Shown: positions 17,861 to 24,350, counted from the stretch's first letter. The stretch: DNA of 24,440 nt from CAKVOD01 sp964489405 (GCA_964489405.1 CAZAYL010000016.1:1-24440); one strand, 5' to 3'. The notes: generated by a model not told the origin, from the sequence alone. Numbers and translations: made by a program.

Positions 17861-17889
17861 ATTTTAACAAAAAAACACATTTTTTACAA
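17861..17889 (-). promoter_or_regulatory. Candidate promoter of the two-component operon
   Basis: On the minus strand, -35 TTGTAA (17889-17884), a 17-bp spacer and -10 TAAAAT (17866-17861) with extended TGT. The predicted start (about 17854) would leave a very short leader beginning at the ribosome site, so an upstream promoter (TATAAT at 17902-17897, no good -35) is an alternative. Confidence 0.5.
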
Positions 17890-18010
17890 CACTTTTATTA
17901 TATTTTTTTAAAATCACTGCATATTTTCGTTCGATAGTTGCGCGATGGGGCAAAACTAAAATTTGTTTTTTACTATAAAAATTTTTTTTGAGAATTAATT
18001 GTTGTGCAAG

Positions 18011-18027
18011 TTTAAATAAAGTTCAAA
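18011..18027 (+). promoter_or_regulatory. Direct-repeat operator, candidate response-regulator site 1
   Basis: TTTAAA (18011-18016), TAAAG, TTCAAA (18022-18027): two half-sites 11 bp apart, centred about 63 bp before the predicted htrA-like transcription start. The 14-mer AAATAAAGTTCAAA at 18014-18027 recurs exactly at 19581-19594. The arrangement matches OmpR-family operators and resembles the CiaR site TTTAAG-N5-TTTAAG. Confidence 0.55.
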
Positions 18028-18045
18028 AAAAAAGTCGTAAAATTG

Positions 18046-18075
18046 TTGGGTAAAGTTTTCAAAATGTGATATAAT
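18046..18075 (+). promoter_or_regulatory. Promoter of the HtrA-like protease gene
   Basis: A weak -35 TTGGGT (18046-18051), an 18-bp spacer and -10 TATAAT (18070-18075) with extended TGA (18067-18069). The direct-repeat operator lies just upstream. Confidence 0.7.
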
Positions 18076-18107
18076 AACATATTGAAAATAAAAAATCGAG
18101 GCAAAAT

Positions 18108-19538
18108 ATGGAATGCAAAACTAACAAACAAACAAAAATCAAATACGTGGGCATATTGCTACTAACTATTATTGTGTGCGTGTGCTTATTGTTCGGGGGA
18201 TGTTCAAGCAAGACAGTTACAAGTATAGAGAAGACAGGCAGTTCTGGACTTACAGACACTTATACAATCACATATTCAGACGGCAGTACCTATAATTTCT
18301 ATATCGAAAATGGCAAAGATGGCAAGGACGCCAGTTCGCCAACAATACAAGAAATTTACAATCAATACGTCGCGCTTTATGGCGACATTACATTTGATGA
18401 GTTCCTGCAGACTTATCTCAGAAGTGACAAAGTCGACAATGCAACAACTATCAACAAGTGTTTGCAGTCGTGCTTGAAAATTTATACCGAATTTGCGGTT
18501 TCGAGCACGAACTTGTCGTCTATGACAACGATAAATGCACTTACATTTTCTTGCGGTTCGGGGGTCGTGTACAAAGTCGACAATGACTACACGTATGTTT
18601 TGACGAATTACCACGTCGTTTACGATAGGGTGGCAAATTCAGACAATAATGGGAAAATCGCAAGGAATATACACGGTTACCTTTACGGAAGTGAAAGCAT
18701 ACCAAACGAAACAACAGAAACAGACGAAAAAGGTTACAAAGTCTATGATTATGGCGAATATGGCATAAAATTTGAGTATGTCGGCGGAAGCATTGATTAT
18801 GACATCGCGATTTTGAAAGCAAAAACTAGCGACGTCGTCGCAGTCAACGAAAATGTCAAAGCAGTGGAATTTGCTGATTCATACCACGTCGGGCAAACCG
18901 CGATTGCAATTGGCAACCCTGAAAATGAAGGAATCAGTGCGACGGAAGGCATCATCTCAGTTGGCGATGAATATATTAACCTAACAATCGACGGCAAGAG
19001 TCGCGTTTATCGCAGTATTCGCATTGATACAGCAATTTATACTGGGAATAGTGGGGGCGGATTGTTTGATTCGAGTGGCAAACTCATCGGACTGACAAAC
19101 GCGGGCGACTATCAAGACCAAAACGTCAACTATGCAATTCCGATTGATATTGTCGAAAATGTTGTCAATAATATTATGCGCAACTATGACGGAACAAACC
19201 CAACGACTGTGAAAAAACCAACGCTTGGCGTTACCATTATGAGTTCAAACTGCAAATATGTGTATGACGACACGACAGGTTATGGATACATCACAGAAAC
19301 AATAGACGTCGATAGTGTAACATCTGGTAGCATTTTCGATACAATGGGCATAAAAGCTGGAGATATTTTGCTGTCAATTACGCTCAATGGAAATGAAATT
19401 ACGCTGAATAGAAGATTTGAGATAGAAAATGTGATTTTGCAAATGCGTGCAAACGATGTGATATCAATTAAGTATAAAAGGGCGGGGACGACCTCACAAT
19501 CAACTAGTTACACAATTCTTTCATCAGATATTGTTTAA
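18108..19538 (+). CDS. HtrA/DegP-like serine protease lipoprotein
   Basis: 476 residues. A lipoprotein signal (basic start, hydrophobic 13-29, LFGGC with Cys32) anchors it outside the membrane; Phe at -3 is unusual and is shared with the 848-residue lipoprotein. Residues 75-130 form a GKDGKDASSP linker and a short helical module. The trypsin-like domain (about 125-355) has the full triad: His169 in TNYHVV, Asp232 in DYDIAILK and Ser315 in GNSGGG. A PDZ domain fills about 365-465 (GYGYITETI ... MGIKAGDILLSI). HtrA proteases remove misfolded exported proteins, and in many Bacillota they are induced by envelope-stress two-component systems. It is divergent from such a pair. No hairpin terminator follows; the RNA candidate starts 79 nt later. 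Confidence 0.93.
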   Translation: MECKTNKQTKIKYVGILLLTIIVCVCLLFGGCSSKTVTSIEKTGSSGLTDTYTITYSDGSTYNFYIENGKDGKDASSPTIQEIYNQYVALYGDITFDEFLQTYLRSDKVDNATTINKCLQSCLKIYTEFAVSSTNLSSMTTINALTFSCGSGVVYKVDNDYTYVLTNYHVVYDRVANSDNNGKIARNIHGYLYGSESIPNETTETDEKGYKVYDYGEYGIKFEYVGGSIDYDIAILKAKTSDVVAVNENVKAVEFADSYHVGQTAIAIGNPENEGISATEGIISVGDEYINLTIDGKSRVYRSIRIDTAIYTGNSGGGLFDSSGKLIGLTNAGDYQDQNVNYAIPIDIVENVVNNIMRNYDGTNPTTVKKPTLGVTIMSSNCKYVYDDTTGYGYITETIDVDSVTSGSIFDTMGIKAGDILLSITLNGNEITLNRRFEIENVILQMRANDVISIKYKRAGTTSQSTSYTILSSDIV

Positions 19539-19577
19539 AAAATAAAAATTTAAAAAAAAAATAAAAAATTTCAAAAA

Positions 19578-19594
19578 TTCAAATAAAGTTCAAA
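19578..19594 (+). promoter_or_regulatory. Direct-repeat operator, candidate response-regulator site 2
   Basis: TTCAAA (19578-19583), TAAAG, TTCAAA (19589-19594), covering where a -35 box would be and ending 10 bp before the -10 box. It has the same 5-nt centre and almost the same half-sites as the operator at 18011-18027. Confidence 0.55.
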
Positions 19595-19604
19595 TAAGAT
19601 ATTG

Positions 19605-19610
19605 TATAAT
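19605..19610 (+). promoter_or_regulatory. -10 box of the structured RNA
   Basis: TATAAT with no recognisable -35 hexamer at 17-18 bp; the direct repeat occupies that position, which suggests an activator-dependent promoter. The predicted start is about G19617, the first base of a hairpin. Confidence 0.6.
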
Positions 19611-19616
19611 AGCGTT

Positions 19617-20041
19617 GGTTAATCGGAAGATTAGCCAAAACGGTTCTGAGGGAAATCAGTGGCTTGTACTTTGATAACACCTCTTTATCCGTCCAAAATT
19701 TGAACGATAACTTCATAATTCTTTAACTTTGCACGTTGTTTGGTAAAATCTCAATTACCCTAATTATATGTGATGCAATGCCTATTCCCATTTAAAGTTT
19801 TGATTAATTACTTAAGGGGCATCACAAATTATGAAGTTATGTTTGAATTTGGTAGTTCTATTAAACATTGCCAACTAAATTTTATTTAGTTGGTTGTGGG
19901 AACTACTTGTGCTATATAAAAAATTTTTCTCCTTTTGTATAAACATTTTGGACGATTTTCCCCCTATTTTTTTTACACAAGCGATGATATTGATATACCT
20001 CATTAAATTTTGTACACTAGAATTTCTAGTGTACTTTTTTG
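19617..20041 (+). ncRNA. Candidate novel structured RNA, about 425 nt
   Basis: The sequence has no convincing coding frame but many nested helices. P1: TTGGTTAATC/GATTAGCCAA (19615-19624, 19629-19638) with a GGAA tetraloop; its U-G wobble pairs only on this strand. P2: GTCCAAAAT/ATTTTGGAC (19691-19699, 19945-19953) closes a large domain. Inside it, P3 is a perfect 14-bp helix (19707-19720, 19827-19840). P4, TGTGATGC/GCATCACA (19769-19776, 19819-19826), stacks directly on P3. P5 is GGTAA/TTACC (19742-19746, 19755-19759). P6 is GTAGTTC/GAACTAC (19852-19858, 19900-19906). P7, within P6, is CCAACTAAA/TTTAGTTGG (19871-19879, 19885-19893). A -10 box lies upstream and a terminator downstream on the same strand. 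I checked by eye for signature sequences of RNase P, tmRNA, SRP RNA, 6S RNA and common riboswitches and found none. The exact 3' end is inferred from the terminator. Confidence 0.7.
20012..20041 (+). terminator. Terminator of the structured RNA
   Basis: A perfect 9-bp stem (gtacactag 20012-20020, ctagtgtac 20026-20034), loop aattt, followed directly by six T. The left flank lacks an A run, so it works on the plus strand. Confidence 0.88.
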
Positions 20042-20089
20042 TATAAAAAGGCTTTAATTGTGGCAAATGAAGAGGGTTGATGGAATAAC

Positions 20090-20129
20090 CACGTGGAAAA
20101 AATGCGTATTTACGCACTTTTTCCACGTG
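20090..20129. repeat. Long hairpin, 41-nt inverted repeat
   Basis: cacgtggaaaaa pairs with tttttccacgtg (12 bp), then one mismatch, then tgcgt/acgca around a 4-nt loop. There is no T run after it, so it is not an ordinary terminator. CACGTG at both ends makes each arm tip self-complementary. Function unknown. Confidence 0.7.
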
Positions 20130-20187
20130 AGAACTATGAAAAACAATAAGATTTTTGTTTAATTTTGGTAAAACTTATAAAATTAAG

Positions 20188-20230
20188 AAAACTCTAGTTG
20201 TCTAAAAGATATTTGCAACTAGAGTTTTTA
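20188..20230. terminator. Bidirectional terminator downstream of the exonuclease gene
   Basis: A perfect 13-bp stem (aaaactctagttg 20188-20200, caactagagtttt 20216-20228) with a 15-nt loop and T-rich flanks on both strands. It probably ends the minus-strand exonuclease transcript. Confidence 0.75.
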
Positions 20231-20367
20231 ATTTTTGTTTTTTAATATTAGTCAAATTATTTATTAGATAAACAAATTTGCATTTTTTTAGCGCGAAAAT
20301 TTGTAAATTTGTTTTTTAAATTAACATTTTTTATAGATTTATCTTTAGGACGACTAAAAAGTATCAT
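20231..20367. other. AT-rich spacer without a recognised gene
   Basis: Very AT-rich DNA with short inverted words (acaaattt at 20272-20279 and aaatttgt at 20297-20304 and 20305-20312). No ORF with a ribosome site, promoter or RNA signature was found. Confidence 0.6.
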
Positions 20368-21003
20368 TTAAAGATGATTTGCGATTGGGTGGAGATTGGT
20401 AGTGTTTCGACTTTTAATCGGGTCAAAGCGATTAGAGTCTATTTTGCAAAAAGGTTCATATGTCTTTAATAGTTGGTCGATTGTTTTATGCTCGATATAA
20501 CAAAGATTGCGCAGTATGTACATCGACAAATGCGCGTCGTCACAACTGCGGTGCAGTGTGAGTGCGCCGTGCGGAATCTCAAGCGCGGTCGCGATTTTCT
20601 CAAGTGCGCGAACGGATGTGTCTTTCGTCATCTTCTTATAAATCATTTGTATGTCGTAGCCCTTGAGTGATATTTGTGGCAAATTGTAGCGCTCGCACGC
20701 AAGATTGATGAAATTGAAATCATTTTTGATACTAAACCCAATGAGCGTAACATCAGGAAGCGTAAGCAGTTGCTTTATATGATTATAACGTGCGCGAAAA
20801 TTAGGTTGTTCATAAAATTTCTTTGTGGGGTAAAACAATTTTATTCCGGCGTCTTTGTGCCCATTCAACCGAAAGCGCAATTGCGGGTTGATTAGTATGT
20901 CAAATTTGTCGAGCATATGAAAATTTTGGTCAGTCAGCACACCGCCAAGACTGCAGATGTGTGTTCCGTCGCAACATTCTATATCTATAAATAGGTATTT
21001 CAT
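20368..21003 (-). CDS. DEDDh-type 3'-5' exonuclease
   Basis: 211 residues with the RNase H-like exonuclease motifs: Exo I DIE (Asp7, Glu9), Exo II SIKNDFNFI (Asp95) and Exo III HRSCDDAHLS (His151, Asp156, the H-x4-D spacing of the DEDDh class). This is the family of the DNA polymerase III epsilon subunit, RNase T and oligoribonuclease. The protein is a stand-alone domain with no fused polymerase or helicase, so the substrate (DNA or RNA ends) cannot be set. AAAGGA upstream of ATG 21003 supports the start. It is a single gene with its own promoter, divergent from the next unit. Confidence 0.85.
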   Translation of the reverse strand: MKYLFIDIECCDGTHICSLGGVLTDQNFHMLDKFDILINPQLRFRLNGHKDAGIKLFYPTKKFYEQPNFRARYNHIKQLLTLPDVTLIGFSIKNDFNFINLACERYNLPQISLKGYDIQMIYKKMTKDTSVRALEKIATALEIPHGALTLHRSCDDAHLSMYILRNLCYIEHKTIDQLLKTYEPFCKIDSNRFDPIKSRNTTNLHPIANHL

Positions 21004-21057
21004 TATTATTTTTGTTGTCCTTTTATGCTAAGTTGTAGTTTTGAACTAATTTTTTGT

Positions 21058-21086
21058 ATTATAACATATTTTTTTATTAATTGCAA
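21058..21086 (-). promoter_or_regulatory. Promoter of the exonuclease gene
   Basis: On the minus strand, -35 TTGCAA (21086-21081), a 17-bp spacer and -10 TATAAT (21063-21058) with extended TGT. Confidence 0.8.
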
Positions 21087-21209
21087 GTGGGGTTTTGCAA
21101 CTAAAATTTGACTTATTATATTGCCATAAACGACAAAAAAATATTTCTAGCAAATAAAATGAAGTGCGCATTGCAATAGCGAGCGCAACCCTTTTGTGAT
21201 ATAAATTAC

Positions 21210-21239
21210 TTGCAAAAAACGCAATAAATATGGTATACT
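21210..21239 (+). promoter_or_regulatory. Promoter of the 397-residue protein gene
   Basis: A -35 TTGCAA (21210-21215), an 18-bp spacer and -10 TATACT (21234-21239) with extended TGG (21231-21233). AAGGAGA (21244-21250) precedes ATG 21260. Confidence 0.8.
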
Positions 21240-21259
21240 AACTAAGGAGAGCAAAAAAG

Positions 21260-22453
21260 ATGAATAAAGAAAACAACCGACAAGTCGAAGATTTGGGGAT
21301 GGAGAAACAAATGCAACCCCAACAACCAGAGCCACAAGGGAGTTTTATTCAAAATAAGCCGTACAAGCGTGAAGACTGCGAGGCAGGGCAAATTACCGAC
21401 GTGTACGAGATTGAGGAATTGCGCCACAATCAGCAAATCGACATTTTGCAAAATCTTATGTTGGGAGATTACGCGGTTGACGGGGAGTATGTTTTGCCCG
21501 ACGAGATTCGCGACGAACTTGTCAAGGCAAAAAAGGTAGTTACCAATAACTACGAAAATTATATTTTTGCGCAAACTTTGCGTCCAATGGGGGAGTATGG
21601 GCAGGGTAAATTTTTTGTTACTGTTTCAAAGCTTGAGCAGAAACTTATGGCGACTCTCACGTTTGTAGAGCCAGTGCATAAGATGAACAAACTTGTTACC
21701 AATGCACAGTCGTGCCAAATTGCGACTTTTATAGATGAGGCGGGAGAAAAATTTTTCTATGATATGAAAGAAGAGTTCAATATCGTTGACGATGACTATG
21801 TTTTCCCCGCGGATGCAGTTGACGAGTTCAAGCAATGCAAGCGTCGCAAGAAGCATAGATTATTGCTTTGGAAAGAGTCAATTCCAGCCGTTGAGAGAAC
21901 TGAAAAGAAAATTTTTGACGCACGAATGAAAGTTTTGAGCGAAAATGAGAATGATTACACAAAGAGTTTGCTTGATATGTTTAGTATATTGCTTGGCAAA
22001 CGTGCTTCATTCTTTGACCGCGCGTCTTCGCGTAGCTTGTGTATGAACCAATTGCTTGACGAATGCGTTGATTCATTGCAAGGGAAATTTCCGAATGATG
22101 AAAAACAAATTAAGACAGAAATGAGCAAAAGTGTGGAAGCTTACCAAAATGAGCAAAAGCGCGAAATTGAGAATAATAAAACAATTGTTGCGCAACGCAT
22201 CAAAGAAGAGAAAGAAAAGGCGAAAGAAGCAAAGCAACAAAAACCAGTGGAAAAAACAAATGAACAACAAAAAACTACAAATAAAGAACTTATGAATAAA
22301 AAAGTTTTTGATAGATTAAATGAAATGCCAATTATTGGAAGTTATGCATTGCCAGAAGATGATGTTTCAAAGGGTAAGTCGTCCGAACCAAAGGCAATGC
22401 AACCAAAAAATGAAAGCAAGAATAAAGATAAAGGGGACGAAATGGCAAGGTAA
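21260..22453 (+). CDS. Unrecognised soluble protein with an internal duplication
   Basis: 397 residues, no membrane segment or signal peptide. I recognise no family. Residues 1-40 are Gln/Pro-rich and disordered. Two copies of a motif follow: YAVDGEYVLPDEIRDELVKA (about 71-90) and FNIVDDDYVFPADAVDEFKQ (about 174-193), each followed by basic residues and about 100 residues apart, so the region 40-200 seems to be a duplicated domain. Residues about 205-290 are helical. From about 290 on the protein is a Lys/Glu/Gln coiled coil and a disordered Lys/Asn tail. It is the first of three neighbouring unrecognised genes, each with its own promoter, on the plus strand. Confidence 0.75.
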   Translation: MNKENNRQVEDLGMEKQMQPQQPEPQGSFIQNKPYKREDCEAGQITDVYEIEELRHNQQIDILQNLMLGDYAVDGEYVLPDEIRDELVKAKKVVTNNYENYIFAQTLRPMGEYGQGKFFVTVSKLEQKLMATLTFVEPVHKMNKLVTNAQSCQIATFIDEAGEKFFYDMKEEFNIVDDDYVFPADAVDEFKQCKRRKKHRLLLWKESIPAVERTEKKIFDARMKVLSENENDYTKSLLDMFSILLGKRASFFDRASSRSLCMNQLLDECVDSLQGKFPNDEKQIKTEMSKSVEAYQNEQKREIENNKTIVAQRIKEEKEKAKEAKQQKPVEKTNEQQKTTNKELMNKKVFDRLNEMPIIGSYALPEDDVSKGKSSEPKAMQPKNESKNKDKGDEMAR

Positions 22454-22565
22454 CTCCCCCTACAAAATTCTCCTAAAGTAAATTTTGCCACAAATACGGC
22501 TATGAAATTTATTTTAAGGAATAATAATATATAGTAAAAAATTTATTTGATTTTTGTATTCATAC

Positions 22566-22594
22566 TTGACAAATCGGTATATATGTGTTAAAAT
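22566..22594 (+). promoter_or_regulatory. Promoter of the 236-residue protein gene
   Basis: A perfect TTGACA (22566-22571), a 17-bp spacer and -10 TAAAAT (22589-22594) with extended TGT (22586-22588). This places the start downstream of the first in-frame ATG at 22554 and supports ATG 22623. Confidence 0.82.
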
Positions 22595-22622
22595 TAGTCA
22601 TAAAAGGAAAAGGAAATTTATT

Positions 22623-23333
22623 ATGGCAGAACCAGGAGTTGGAATTGGAGTAAGAACCATTTATACAAAAGAAGGTGTCAATACAAAACAAACAAAAATT
22701 GAAGAGTTTGACAAAGATGCCGTAAAGACGACGGCGGAACCTAAGGTGTCGGAATCTTCGGCAAAGGATAACTCAAACATTGTGAGAGCAGGCGATGAAG
22801 AGAAAAGAATGAAAGAACATTGCCTTGCTTGTTTGCGCGATTTTGAGGAGTGTTTTCCTGATTTACCTGATTATAGCGATTTCAAGAACACTGTGAACAC
22901 GAATATCAAAGCGAGCCAAGGGCAGTACAATGTTATTAAGAAAGAAGTATTGCCAGTGATTCTTAAAGAAAGACTAGCATATGAGAGTTGGGACGCAGCA
23001 AAGAATGCGGTTGCGCAAAATATTGAGAAGCTTAAGGGCTACATCAAGAGCGTGGAAACAAACGGTGTTTTCACTTATGGCAAGGACAATATCAACAATA
23101 TATACAAAGTCTTTATGAGTGATTCGTATGCAAAGCGTTTTGACGAAGTGGGGCTTGGTGCTGAATTTAATTTAGCGCACAATAAATTCGCGAAATTTTA
23201 TGAAGAACGCACGCAAGCTATCGCGCTGTATGATAAACTTAAGAAAAGCATTGTAGAGATGGAAGAGCTGATGAGTTCGACGGATGCCATCGTTGAGAAG
23301 CAGAAAGAGAAAGAGTTTGGGATTTCACGCTAA
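22623..23333 (+). CDS. Unrecognised soluble helical protein
   Basis: 236 residues from ATG 22623. The frame is open to an ATG at 22554, but that codon lies upstream of the promoter, while 22623 has AGGAAA just upstream. The first 60 residues are polar and probably flexible (GVGIGVRTIYTKEG, then Lys/Glu/Ser-rich). Residues 60-236 are mostly amphipathic helices with a possible coiled coil at the end (YDKLKKSIVEMEELM). CLAC (about 70-73) gives a closely spaced Cys pair, but no second pair is present for a zinc site. No family recognised, no signal or membrane segment. A hairpin terminator follows at 23410. Confidence 0.75.
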   Translation: MAEPGVGIGVRTIYTKEGVNTKQTKIEEFDKDAVKTTAEPKVSESSAKDNSNIVRAGDEEKRMKEHCLACLRDFEECFPDLPDYSDFKNTVNTNIKASQGQYNVIKKEVLPVILKERLAYESWDAAKNAVAQNIEKLKGYIKSVETNGVFTYGKDNINNIYKVFMSDSYAKRFDEVGLGAEFNLAHNKFAKFYEERTQAIALYDKLKKSIVEMEELMSSTDAIVEKQKEKEFGISR

Positions 23334-23381
23334 TTGCTCGCGCTGACGATGTTATCGGCGAAGGTTGCGCGCAAGGCAAAC

Positions 23382-23430
23382 AATACGTGGGGAAGCGGAC
23401 GTATTTGGGCGGGAATTTCCCGTTCTTTTT
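23382..23430 (+). terminator. Double-hairpin terminator
   Basis: A first hairpin pairs aatacgt with acgtatt (about 23381-23387 and 23399-23405). A second, CGGGA/TCCCG (23410-23414 and 23418-23422), is followed by ttctttttg. It closes the 236-residue protein gene. Confidence 0.7.
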
Positions 23431-23442
23431 GCTAAATTGCTA

Positions 23443-23471
23443 TTGACAAGAGTTATTTTTAATGATATAAT
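23443..23471 (+). promoter_or_regulatory. Consensus promoter of the 104-residue protein gene
   Basis: A perfect TTGACA (23443-23448), a 17-bp spacer and a perfect TATAAT (23466-23471) with extended TGA (23463-23465). Confidence 0.9.
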
Positions 23472-23500
23472 AACATCAAATATTAAAGAGGTGAGATAAA

Positions 23501-23815
23501 ATGGAAAAGAAAATAATCGATAATGTTGAGTTCGATGCAAAAGACGAAAATATAAATGACGTTAATGCTCGCAAATACAATTTTGTTGAAATTCGCGATG
23601 AAAATGGCAAGTGTTTGAGTGGGAAAGTGCAAGATGATACAAGCGAAGAAGCTGAAGCAACTAGTGAATGCGAAGAAAGAAAAATAGATAACAAGAAAGA
23701 GTATATTTCGCCGTATCGCAGAATGGCAGAGATTTATTGCCGTCCTTATAATAGAATTGGGTATAATAATGACGCTTGTCAAGGTCGATGCCGTGACGAC
23801 GATATGCAAAGATAA
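23501..23815 (+). CDS. Small unrecognised acidic protein with a Cys/Arg/Tyr-rich end
   Basis: 104 residues. A strong ribosome site (AAAGAGGTGAG) precedes ATG 23501 and a perfect consensus promoter lies just upstream, so expression should be high. The first ~70 residues are acidic and polar (ENINDVNARKYNFVEIRDEN, EEAEATSECEERK). The last ~35 are different: ISPYRRMAEIYCRPYNRIGY, then CQGRCRDDD, with three Cys and many Tyr/Arg. That end could bind a metal or nucleic acid, but no known motif fits. No signal peptide or membrane segment. Confidence 0.75.
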   Translation: MEKKIIDNVEFDAKDENINDVNARKYNFVEIRDENGKCLSGKVQDDTSEEAEATSECEERKIDNKKEYISPYRRMAEIYCRPYNRIGYNNDACQGRCRDDDMQR

Positions 23816-23949
23816 AGCGTTTGCATTTTTATAATTTGAGAATGAAAGTCTGAATGTAGTGAAGAGCTATGTTTAGATTTTTTTTTGCTATTGTTGAATG
23901 TCGGAGTTGAATAAATGGAAATCTTTAGTTATTATTAGCCTATATTAGT

Positions 23950-23991
23950 ATCTAGATACCCCCCAAAAAATTAAGTTATCTAGATTTTTTG
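23950..23991 (+). terminator. Terminator after the 104-residue protein gene
   Basis: A 9-bp stem (atctagata 23950-23958, tatctagat 23977-23985) with an 18-nt loop and a run of six T. The 134 nt between the stop at 23815 and this hairpin hold no recognised feature. Confidence 0.75.
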
Positions 23992-24093
23992 TTTGTTAGT
24001 AGTATTCTTTCCCTTAAATTTTTGGCACAATGACAAATGTTGGGGTCGAATAATTTTTAAAGGAGTGCGCAAACTATTTGCAAGGAGGATATT

Positions 24094-24243
24094 ATGAAAT
24101 TTAAATCGGGCGAAACGGCACCGCGTTCAGGACAATACAAAATGATTGACGAGAGCGGAGAAGTCATTAACGTTGTTGATTTGCAAAGGGGACAAACTTT
24201 CCCACCTACACCCAGCAGTTCGTGCTACTTTGAATCTCCATAA
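24094..24243 (+). CDS. Small YjzC-like protein
   Basis: 49 residues. A strong AAGGAGG (24082-24088) lies 5 nt before ATG 24094. The sequence runs MKFKSGETAPRSGQYKMID, a short GEVINVV strand, DLQRGQTFPPTP and ends CYFESP. The G-E/K-x-A-P-x-x-G-x-Y start and the G-x-x-F-P end are the hallmarks of the small YjzC-type proteins of Bacillota, whose function is unknown. It ends directly at the right-hand repeat region, so the very end may have been altered by a repeat insertion. No clear promoter was found between it and the terminator at 23950. Confidence 0.65.
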   Translation: MKFKSGETAPRSGQYKMIDESGEVINVVDLQRGQTFPPTPSSSCYFESP

Positions 24244-24250
24244 TAGCGGG

Positions 24251-24330
24251 CTTGTGGGCGCAATACCGCGCAAAAGAATTTCTTTTATTATAATGCTGAC
24301 GCCGTTCAAGCTTGTGGGCGCGATACCGCA
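24251..24330 (+). repeat. 60-bp-spaced direct repeat
   Basis: cttgtgggcgcaataccgcg (24251-24270) recurs at 24311-24330 with two differences. Between them lies the inverted repeat aaaagaa/ttctttt (24272-24286). This GC-rich segment merges into the right-hand repeat. Confidence 0.8.
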
Positions 24331-24350
24331 CGCGTGGCACGCATACAATC

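Noticed and set aside
19831..19878. Short 15-codon frame (MKLCLNLVVLLNIAN) inside the structured RNA, with AGGGG 11 nt upstream
   Set aside because: The spacing is long and both the ribosome site and start are buried in the 8-bp and 14-bp helices; could be a leader peptide but support is thin.
19617..20041. RNase P RNA, tmRNA, SRP RNA or 6S RNA identity for the structured region
   Set aside because: The conserved core sequences of RNase P and SRP RNA and the CCA/TpsiC-like end of tmRNA are absent, and the fold is multi-branched rather than one long hairpin as in 6S RNA.
19875..20126. 83-residue minus-strand frame in the RNA region
   Set aside because: No ribosome site or promoter; it runs through the terminator and hairpins of the opposite strand.
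20067..20162. 31-codon plus-strand frame through the CACGTG hairpin
   Set aside because: No ribosome site, low-complexity sequence and a fully palindromic core.
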